Shown piece by piece: positions 1 through 5,369 of a stretch of 5,369 bases of DNA. How positions within the stretch are numbered: the first letter of the stretch is position 1; every line of letters begins with the position of its first letter. The stretch lies in assembly GCA_020437875.1 (NCBI GenBank), contig JAGQVR010000078.1, positions 1-5,369 on the forward strand, written 5' to 3'. Source of the stretch: Flavobacteriales bacterium (lineage in GTDB: Bacteria > Bacteroidota > Bacteroidia > Flavobacteriales_F > PHOS-HE28). A program made the translations under genes and the position numbers. The notes beneath the pieces were generated by a model. It was not told the DNA's origin and did not search any database. It was given only the letters and a program-made list of their open reading frames with translations.

Positions 1-1524
1 TGTATTGTTCGGCCAGGTGCCAGCGACCTGACCGGCCCCGTTGCTCCAGGTCCCGCCGGTGGCGTTCACCACGCTACCGCCAAGTGTCACAGGCCAGCCA
101 CCGTTGCACACCAACAGGTCCGGTCCTGCCTGCGCCTCGTTGGGCTGCGACCCTGCTCCGATGGTGGCGGGCATGTCTCCGGACTGGCATCCATTGGCAT
201 CGACGATCGATACCGTGTAGTCTCCGGCGCCGGCCACGATCATGCTTTCGGAGCTTCCGGTGCTCCATACATAGGTGTACGGTGCCGTGCCGGCCGTGAC
301 TTCGACAGATGCCGTGCCACTGCCATCCCCGGCACAGTTCTCATCGGTCACCGAAATGGTGGCGGCGATCCCGGGAAGTACTTCGATGGAGTAGACATAG
401 GTCTGGAACGCTGGGATCGGACAGGCTCCATCGTTGACGTTCACGATGAGCGGGAAGAACCCGGAAGTTCCTGGTTGGGCCGACCAGCAAAGGGTCGCCG
501 TGATCGGGTTGGCACCGGTGAAGGTGAAGCTCGCCCCAGGCAGGTTGTATGCGGCATTGCTGAAGGCCGTGAGCACGTTGTTCGCATTGGCATCGGAGAT
601 CACCATGTCGAAACAGAAGTCACCGGACTCACACACCTGGATGGAGCGCGGACCGGTGACGATAGCCTGGCCGGTCAGATTCGTGACCGTGCCCGTAGCT
701 GCATCCGGAGGGATATTCGAGCAGGGGTAGGCCACGAACTGCATGTCGCGCATGATCGTGCCGATCACGTTGCCGTTCTCGTCATACTCGGTCACCTGTA
801 CCGCCACCACCCAGTTCCCGGCCGTGTTCAGCGTGAAATTCATCAGGCCGGTCACGGGATCCAGGGTGATGCCCGGGATCGGTTGCGCGGGCGTGTATGG
901 TGGTACGTAGGGAATGGGTGTCCCATCGATCATACGGGCGCCGATCAACGCATAGGAAAGGGAATCACCTTCCGCATCAATGGACCCGTAGCTATACGAG
1001 ATGGGGTAACCAAGACACACATACGGGATGGCCGTGTTCGTGAACGTTGGTGAATCGTTGCACGGGGCATCAGCGCTGTTCAGGATGGACTCGATGTACA
1101 TATGCCGCGTACCCGGGTTCGTCAGGTTGACGATCGCGTTGTTGCGGTAGATGTTCGTCCAGCTGATGCGCCAGCTGTCGCATGGGTCCAGTGTGATGGT
1201 ACCCGTATAGGTGTACTGCTGGATGCCTGGCAATGTGCCTCCGTTGCACGTGCTGTTGGGAAGTTCCAGATCGCAGAGTTGTGAGAGCTCCGTGGGGCCA
1301 CTGTGGAACACCGTCAGGTTCCTGTCCCCGCAAGGGCTTGTCAGCACCAGGTTGTACGAGGGGTCCACCGCGATACCGGCGCAGTCGCGGTAAACGATGA
1401 GCCGGATGCGATATTGGTTCGGCCCGATGCATTCCCAATAGATCTCGCCACCGCTCATATGTGTTGCCCAGGCAGCGGAACCTAGGAGCAGCAGGAACAC
1501 GGAGACGAACAGATGGCGAAGCAT
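1..1524 (-). CDS. Secreted SprB-repeat surface protein, N-terminal 508 residues (partial)
   Basis: The frame is open from an ATG at 1524 to base 1 with no stop, so the C-terminus lies outside the window. Residues 1-20 (MLRHLFVSVFLLLLGSAAWA) are a clear Sec signal peptide with probable cleavage after AWA. The next stretch, about residues 24-48, has the GGEIYWEC…YRIRLIVYRDC pattern that opens many large Bacteroidota extracellular proteins. Residues 30-300 are rich in Cys, Thr, Asn and Pro and look like beta-sandwich (cadherin/PKD-like) modules, including 'SIDAEGDSLSYALIG' at 181-195. Residues about 389-447 (bases 184-360) resemble a SprB repeat: ENCAGDGSGTASVEV, then PYTYVWSTG, then GDYTVSIVDANGC. 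From about 466 a second module type begins (AGPDLLVCNGGWPVTLGGSV…GGTWSNGAG). By family knowledge such proteins are usually exported by the type IX system through a C-terminal sorting domain, which cannot be seen here. A role as adhesin or gliding-related surface protein is inference. No Shine-Dalgarno is visible and no in-frame ATG lies close upstream; the signal peptide fixes the start. Confidence 0.88.
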   Translation of the reverse strand, partial: MLRHLFVSVFLLLLGSAAWATHMSGGEIYWECIGPNQYRIRLIVYRDCAGIAVDPSYNLVLTSPCGDRNLTVFHSGPTELSQLCDLELPNSTCNGGTLPGIQQYTYTGTITLDPCDSWRISWTNIYRNNAIVNLTNPGTRHMYIESILNSADAPCNDSPTFTNTAIPYVCLGYPISYSYGSIDAEGDSLSYALIGARMIDGTPIPYVPPYTPAQPIPGITLDPVTGLMNFTLNTAGNWVVAVQVTEYDENGNVIGTIMRDMQFVAYPCSNIPPDAATGTVTNLTGQAIVTGPRSIQVCESGDFCFDMVISDANANNVLTAFSNAAYNLPGASFTFTGANPITATLCWSAQPGTSGFFPLIVNVNDGACPIPAFQTYVYSIEVLPGIAATISVTDENCAGDGSGTASVEVTAGTAPYTYVWSTGSSESMIVAGAGDYTVSIVDANGCQSGDMPATIGAGSQPNEAQAGPDLLVCNGGWPVTLGGSVVNATGGTWSNGAGQVAGTWPNNT

Positions 1525-1586
1525 GCGAGGAATGCGAGGCGCGGAATGCGCCTGCCTGTTCCTACGGATGCATGCACCGGAAGGTT

Positions 1587-1698
1587 CGGGTCGGCAGTGA
1601 TGTTCAGGGCCGGAACGACCGGCTGGACGACCGCTCGATCACCGTTGACCCGGGAACTCCGCGCTGTGCAAAGCCAGGATCACCGGTCTGCCGACCCG
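1587..1698. repeat. 11-base inverted repeat in the kup to surface-protein gap
   Basis: The arms CGGGTCGGCAG (1587-1597) and CTGCCGACCCG (1688-1698) are perfect reverse complements, 90 bases apart, inside the 188-base gap between the kup stop and the next ATG. A small hairpin, GCCGG-aacga-CCGGC (1609-1623), sits between them. No T-tract follows on the minus strand, so this is not a standard intrinsic terminator. An 11-base match is unlikely by chance in so short a gap, but GC-rich composition makes short stems commoner. It could be a folded mRNA leader or trailer, a cruciform, or accident. Confidence 0.4.
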
Positions 1699-1712
1699 TT
1701 GTTCAAGAAGGT

Positions 1713-3695
1713 TCAGTGGGCGGGTCCAGCTGGCCCGTCGAGCCGCTTCAATGGCACTGGCGACGGATCGGTGAGCACCATCGGCACATACTCGACAACG
1801 GTATCGGTATGATCCAGACCGAAGGCGGTCTGATCGCTCAAGGCGAACCGTTTGATGTAGAAGTACGTATCGAGAAGGATATCATCCGCCACGCTCAGTT
1901 CGTTCTCCACCGACAGGAAGCGCTCCATCAGGACATAGCGGATGTCCGCCGCGAAGTCGTGTTTGCGCAGTGATTCGTACTTGCTGCTGAAGTCGAACTG
2001 GTGGCATTCCACCAGCTCCTGCAGGACATGCTTGAAGAGCATGTTGATGCGCGGTTGCACCCGGAAGCCGAGGTTGAAGTCGACCCGGATCACCTTGTCA
2101 TGCACCAGCTCCTTCACCCGGTATTCCATGGTGTAGGGCTCATCGGTCCAGTTCACGTGGATGAACCAGTAGACGTCAGCCCGTTTGGGCCGTCTGCGAA
2201 GAATGGAATCCAGGATCTTCCGTTCCACCTCCATCGGGCTGTTCGCCTTCGTCAGGTACACGAGATGGGTGGCGAACTTGGGAACGTCCTTGTCCTTGCT
2301 CAGCTCGGTGATGACCGGGGCATGGTCCTCCAGGTTCCTGAAGTCGAGGTAGCGGTTGGTGATCTTCCTGGCCTTGTACCACATCAGCATGAGGTTGAAC
2401 AGGCCGAGCACCACTAGCACGAAGCTCAGGCGGTGGATCACCTTGATGCTATTGGCGATGAGGAAGGAGATCTCCATGGTGGCGAAGACCGCCAGGATGG
2501 CCACGACCAGCAACCATGGCCAGTGTCGCACATAGCGGAGCCATATGCCCATCAGGATGGTGGTCATCCCCATCGTGAGCGTGATGAAGAACCCGTAGAT
2601 GTGCTCGAGCTCACTGCTCTTGCGGAAGGTGAGCATGATCGCCACGCATCCGATCCAAAGCATCAGGTTGATGCTGGGAATGTAGATCTGGCCTCGGACG
2701 TCACTTGGGAACTTGATCTTCACCCGCGGCCAGAAATTCATGCTGATGGCCTCGCTGATCAGGGTGAAGCTTCCTGTGATGACCGCCTGGCTGGCGATGA
2801 TCGTGGCCAATGTCGCGATGATCACACCGGTCAGCAGGAACCAGTCGGGCATCAGGGCATAGAAGGGATTCCTGCCATCCAGCGCATCGCCGCTCTCGTG
2901 CAGGGCCCATGCGCCCTGCCCCATATAGTTCATGAGCAGGGCCAGCTTCACGAAGCCCCAGCTGCTCTGGATGTTCTTACGGCCCACATGCCCCAGATCG
3001 CTGTACAAGGCTTCAGCCCCCGTGGTGCAGAGGAATACGCCTCCAAGCAACCAGAAGCCCTGCGGATACTCCGTGAGCAACTTGATCGCATAATGCGGGC
3101 TGAGCGCACGCAGGACGTCGGGATGCTCGATCACCGAGACCAGCCCAAGGACGAGCAGCATGCTGAACCACACGCCCATGACCGGTCCGAAGGCGGTACC
3201 GACCACCTTGGTCCCAAAGCGCTGGAAGATGAAGATGCCCGAGAGGATAAAGACCACGACACCGACGGTAACGGTGCTACCTGGCTCGAACAGGTGCTCC
3301 AATCCCCTCACGTTCACAAGTCCTTCCACGGCGCTGCTTACGGAGATAGGCGGTGTTATTATGCCATCGGCCATCATGGTGGCCGCGCCGATCGTCGCCG
3401 GAATGAAGGCCCACCATGCATAGCGCCGCACAAGGGCATACAGGGAGAAGATCCCGCCCTCACCCCGGTTGTCCGCGCGAAGGGTGAGGAAGATGTACTT
3501 GATCGTGGTCTGTATGGTCAGGGTCCACACGACACAACTGATACCCCCGAGTACGAGCAGCTCACTGATGGGCCGTTCCCCGAGGATCGACTTCATCACA
3601 TAGAGCGGCGATGTGCCGATGTCCCCATAGATGATGCCCAGGGCCACCAGCAAGCCGGCCGCTGTTACGCGCTGTTGGCGGGGATCGAAGCTCAT
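1713..3695 (-). CDS. kup: Kup-family low-affinity potassium uptake permease
   Basis: This is a complete 660-residue inner-membrane K+ transporter of the Kup/HAK/KT family, thought to be an H+/K+ symporter; E. coli Kup has 622 residues. Family motifs appear in order: GIIYGDIGTSPLY (20-32), RADNRGEGG (73-81), ADGIITPPISVSSAVEG (109-125), TGAEALYSDLGHVGR (225-239) and ASQAVITGSF (301-310). Acidic residues D25, D110 and E228 align, from my memory of the E. coli sequence, with its functionally important D23, E116 and E229. About twelve hydrophobic segments span residues 12-440, followed by a soluble, charged C-terminal domain of about 220 residues, as expected for the cytoplasmic tail. The start is secure: an in-frame TGA stop lies four codons upstream (3708-3710). 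No Shine-Dalgarno is visible, which is common in this phylum. The gene follows the PUR gene after 132 bases and may have its own promoter. Nothing looks broken; codon use and GC match the neighbours. Confidence 0.96.
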   Translation of the reverse strand: MSFDPRQQRVTAAGLLVALGIIYGDIGTSPLYVMKSILGERPISELLVLGGISCVVWTLTIQTTIKYIFLTLRADNRGEGGIFSLYALVRRYAWWAFIPATIGAATMMADGIITPPISVSSAVEGLVNVRGLEHLFEPGSTVTVGVVVFILSGIFIFQRFGTKVVGTAFGPVMGVWFSMLLVLGLVSVIEHPDVLRALSPHYAIKLLTEYPQGFWLLGGVFLCTTGAEALYSDLGHVGRKNIQSSWGFVKLALLMNYMGQGAWALHESGDALDGRNPFYALMPDWFLLTGVIIATLATIIASQAVITGSFTLISEAISMNFWPRVKIKFPSDVRGQIYIPSINLMLWIGCVAIMLTFRKSSELEHIYGFFITLTMGMTTILMGIWLRYVRHWPWLLVVAILAVFATMEISFLIANSIKVIHRLSFVLVVLGLFNLMLMWYKARKITNRYLDFRNLEDHAPVITELSKDKDVPKFATHLVYLTKANSPMEVERKILDSILRRRPKRADVYWFIHVNWTDEPYTMEYRVKELVHDKVIRVDFNLGFRVQPRINMLFKHVLQELVECHQFDFSSKYESLRKHDFAADIRYVLMERFLSVENELSVADDILLDTYFYIKRFALSDQTAFGLDHTDTVVEYVPMVLTDPSPVPLKRLDGPAGPAH

Positions 3696-3784
3696 GGGCT
3701 CGAAGGGTCAACCCCGTACCCCCTAACACGGACGATCATAGGAGCATTGTGGACCCCATGGGGATGAAGAACTTACCGACCAGG

Positions 3785-3792
3785 CAAAAATA
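3785..3792 (-). promoter_or_regulatory. Possible -7 box of a kup promoter
   Basis: On the minus strand this reads TATTTTTG, an exact fit to the Bacteroidota -7 consensus TAnnTTTG. It would give a leader of about 80 bases before the kup ATG. No TTTG or close TTG variant lies at the usual 19-23 base spacing upstream; the region there is C-rich. It is therefore only a half-match. No GC-rich stem precedes the T-run, so it does not look like a terminator of the PUR gene. Confidence 0.35.
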
Positions 3793-3827
3793 AGTAGGAA
3801 GGGTGGAGGAGGGGTGTGCGAACGACG

Positions 3828-4178
3828 TCAAACGTCCTTGCGGCCGAGGTCCTCGAAATTCACGTCGGTGAAGCCGGAACGATCATCCTTGTCCGCGGGC
3901 GGCGCGGATTCCTCACGCATGAATTCACCTGTGCTCCGGAGTCGGTCGATCTCATCGAAGGCTTCCCGCAACCCGTCCATGAACTTGTCGAAATCCTCCT
4001 TGTAAAGGAAGATCTTGTGCTTGTCATAGTGGGCGGTACCGTCCTCGTGGGTATGCTTCTTGCTCTCCGTGATGGTCAGGTAGAGGTCACGCCCACGTGT
4101 GCTCTTCACATCGAAGAAGTAAGTGCGTTTTCCAGCACGAACCGCTTTGGAGAATACGTCCTCTCGATCGTCCTGCAT
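3828..4178 (-). CDS. PUR-family (DUF3276) DNA/RNA-binding protein
   Basis: This is a 116-residue soluble protein of the Bacteroidota PUR family (DUF3276), distantly related to eukaryotic Pur-alpha, which binds single-stranded purine-rich nucleic acid. The diagnostic core is FSKAVRAGKRTYFFDVKSTR (residues 9-28), then DLYLTITESKK (31-41) and HKIFLYKEDFDKFMDGL (54-70), a beta-strand-rich half followed by an amphipathic helix, as in one PUR repeat. Only one such repeat is present, so a dimer would be expected to form the full fold. The tail (about 88-116) is charged and probably disordered, ending NFEDLGRKDV. The frame can be extended to a TTG at 4244, but that codon is part of the -33 promoter box and the extra 22 residues resemble nothing in the family, so ATG at 4178 is chosen. 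The cellular target in bacteria is not well established; a role in RNA or DNA regulation is inference. No Shine-Dalgarno is visible. Confidence 0.93.
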   Translation of the reverse strand: MQDDREDVFSKAVRAGKRTYFFDVKSTRGRDLYLTITESKKHTHEDGTAHYDKHKIFLYKEDFDKFMDGLREAFDEIDRLRSTGEFMREESAPPADKDDRSGFTDVNFEDLGRKDV

Positions 4179-4214
4179 GGTGCTCAACAGCCTTGTATCA
4201 CCCCTAGGCCCAAT

Positions 4215-4245
4215 CAAATATAGGGGAGCGGCCGGAGAATCCAAA
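4215..4245 (-). promoter_or_regulatory. Bacteroidota sigma-ABfr-type promoter for the PUR gene
   Basis: On the minus strand TTTG (4242-4245) is followed by exactly 19 bases (4223-4241) and then TATATTTG (4215-4222). This matches the Bacteroidota housekeeping consensus TTTG-N19-TAnnTTTG at every defined position. Transcription would begin around 4207-4210, giving a leader of about 30 bases to the ATG at 4178. The site lies wholly in the 105-base gap after the ABC gene and shows that the PUR gene can be transcribed independently of it. Confidence 0.82.
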
Positions 4246-4283
4246 TCGTCGGCGGCGTCGACCGCCCACCTCGAACATGATGG

Positions 4284-5369
4284 TCAGGCACGCGCCTCTT
4301 CCAACAGTTGTTCTTCGTGCATGCGGGCGTAGATCCCCTTACGCGCTAGTAGGTCCTCGTGCCTGCCCTCCTCCGCGACCCGGCCATGGTCAAGCACCAG
4401 GATATGGTCCGCGTCACGCACAGCGCTGATCCGATGGCTGATGATGATCGTGGTGCGCCCCTGCATCACCGAACGTAGTTCACGCAGGACCGCCTCCTCG
4501 GTCGAGGTATCCACCGCGCTCAAGGCGTCATCGAAGATCAGTATCGTCGGTCCGGCGATGATGGCCCTTGCGATGCTCACCCGCTGCTTCTGCCCACCGC
4601 TGAGGGTGATGCCGCGCTCCCCGACCAAGGTGTCGTACCCCTTCGGGAAGCCGATGATATCGGCATGCACCTGGGCCTTCCTGGCGGCTTCGTGGATACC
4701 CTCCATCGTCGCGGCCACCCTGTTATCCGACCCTAAGGCGATGTTATTCCTGATGCTGTCACTGAAAAGAAGGACCTCCTGTGGGACCACGCCCAAACGG
4801 CTCCGGAGCTTGTCCAACGATACCCGCCTGATGGGCACCCCATCGATGAGCACCTCGCCCTCTGTGGCGTCGTAGACCCGCCCGATCAGTTCCGCCAGGG
4901 TGCTCTTCCCTGAACCGGTGTGCCCCACCACGGCCAGTCTTTCCCCCGCCTTCACATGGAACGAGACCCCGTCGAGGGCTTTGATCCCGGTATCCGGATA
5001 GGTGAAACCCACGTTGTTGAAGGTGATGCTGCCATGCACCATGTCAAGGTCGTCCCCTTCGCTACGAATGGCCGGGCGGGTGTCGAGGAACTCGTTGATC
5101 CGGACCATGCTGGCCGAGGCTTGCTGGACCAGGGACGTGACCCAGCCGACGGAGGCGAAGGGCCAGGTGAGCATGTTCACATAGATCACGAATTCGGCGA
5201 TGTTCCCCACGGTCACCGTCGGATCCCCGTTCAGCAGCTTACGCCCACCGATGAATATCGTGATCACCGTGCTCAGTCCGATCAACAGCATGATGGAAGG
5301 CATGAACAGGGCATCGACGCGGGCCTGTGCCATGGTGCGGGTGCGGTATGCGCCGGCCACCTCGGCGAA
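4284..5369 (-). CDS. ABC exporter, fused membrane domain and ATPase (partial, C-terminal 361 residues)
   Basis: This is the C-terminal part of an MsbA/MdlB-like ABC half-transporter. The frame stays open to the right edge (first visible residues FAEVAGAY), so about 220-240 N-terminal residues are missing; the GTG at 5360 is an internal Val codon. Residues count from base 5369. Two hydrophobic stretches, about 20-42 and 54-83, are the last membrane helices. The ATPase follows with Walker A GHTGSGKST (149-157), Q-loop VVPQEVLLF (194-202), signature LSGGQKQR (256-263), Walker B ILIFD (276-280), D-loop SAVD (284-287) and H-loop IIISHR (308-313). The residue after Walker B, normally the catalytic Glu, is Asp (D281), as in the degenerate site of heterodimeric exporters and MdlA-like proteins. 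The protein ends QLLEEARA before a TGA at 4284-4286. It should work at the inner membrane, exporting lipid, drug or peptide; the substrate cannot be told. No clear terminator follows. Confidence 0.95.
   Translation of the reverse strand, partial: FAEVAGAYRTRTMAQARVDALFMPSIMLLIGLSTVITIFIGGRKLLNGDPTVTVGNIAEFVIYVNMLTWPFASVGWVTSLVQQASASMVRINEFLDTRPAIRSEGDDLDMVHGSITFNNVGFTYPDTGIKALDGVSFHVKAGERLAVVGHTGSGKSTLAELIGRVYDATEGEVLIDGVPIRRVSLDKLRSRLGVVPQEVLLFSDSIRNNIALGSDNRVAATMEGIHEAARKAQVHADIIGFPKGYDTLVGERGITLSGGQKQRVSIARAIIAGPTILIFDDALSAVDTSTEEAVLRELRSVMQGRTTIIISHRISAVRDADHILVLDHGRVAEEGRHEDLLARKGIYARMHEEQLLEEARA

Noticed and set aside
475..1053. A 192-codon plus-strand frame opposite the surface-protein gene
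   Set aside because: The minus-strand frame here is continuous with a signal peptide and SprB-like repeats. The plus-strand product is Arg/His/Gly-rich with no recognisable domain.
1070..1438. A 122-codon minus-strand frame within the surface-protein gene
   Set aside because: It is in a different frame on the same strand as the well-supported 508-residue frame and gives a low-complexity His/Arg/Pro-rich product.
3736..3759. Seven-codon upstream frame (MGSTMLL) in the kup leader
   Set aside because: It is short, lacks a ribosome binding site, and its first ATG is part of the CCCCATGGGG palindrome. Frames this small arise readily by chance.
2433..3767. A 444-codon open frame on the plus strand opposite kup
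   Set aside because: It lies antisense to a complete, motif-rich kup gene. Its product is full of His, Asp, Gln and Gly with no family motif, as expected from reading a GC-rich gene in the opposite direction.
3696..3784. Possible c-di-AMP (ydaO-type) riboswitch before kup
   Set aside because: The predicted leader of about 80 bases is shorter than that riboswitch class, and I see none of its conserved helices. The idea rested only on the known link between that riboswitch and potassium transporters in other phyla.
4251..4266. GGCGG-cgtcga-CCGCC hairpin just downstream of the ABC gene stop, considered as a terminator
   Set aside because: The stem is only five pairs, and the minus-strand continuation GACGATTTGG has no U-tract. 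It also abuts the PUR promoter.
5360..5360. GTG at 5360 as the start of the ABC protein
   Set aside because: The frame continues upstream through the window edge (Phe-Ala-Glu). A start here would remove most of the membrane domain, so it is an internal Val codon.

Overview
The window looks like chromosomal DNA from a GC-rich member of the Bacteroidota (about 60% GC by eye). Three independent signs support this. There is a PUR-family (DUF3276) protein of the type typical of that phylum. There is a secreted protein with a SprB-type repeat and the N-terminal 'GGEIYWEC…YRIRLIVYRDC' pattern seen in Bacteroidota surface and gliding proteins. A promoter also matches the Bacteroidota consensus TTTG-N19-TAnnTTTG exactly. 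Genus cannot be decided from the sequence alone.

All four genes lie on the minus strand, so transcription runs from high to low coordinates. At 4284-5369 is the C-terminal part of an ABC exporter with a fused membrane domain and ATPase; its N-terminus is outside the window. After a 105-base gap carrying a strong promoter comes a 116-residue PUR-family nucleic-acid-binding protein (3828-4178). A 132-base gap with a possible weaker promoter separates it from kup, a complete 660-residue potassium uptake permease (1713-3695). A 188-base gap containing an 11-base inverted repeat then leads to the first 508 residues of a large secreted protein (1-1524), cut by the left edge.

The gaps of 105, 132 and 188 bases, and the promoter in front of the PUR gene, suggest separately transcribed neighbours rather than one tight operon. 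I see no functional link among the four beyond ordinary envelope and housekeeping roles. No RNA gene, CRISPR array, insertion sequence or phage gene is visible. I found no convincing undescribed system. The points most worth a second look are the promoter that corrects the PUR start, the aspartate at the catalytic-glutamate position of the ABC ATPase, the inverted repeat downstream of kup, and the truncated repeat protein.
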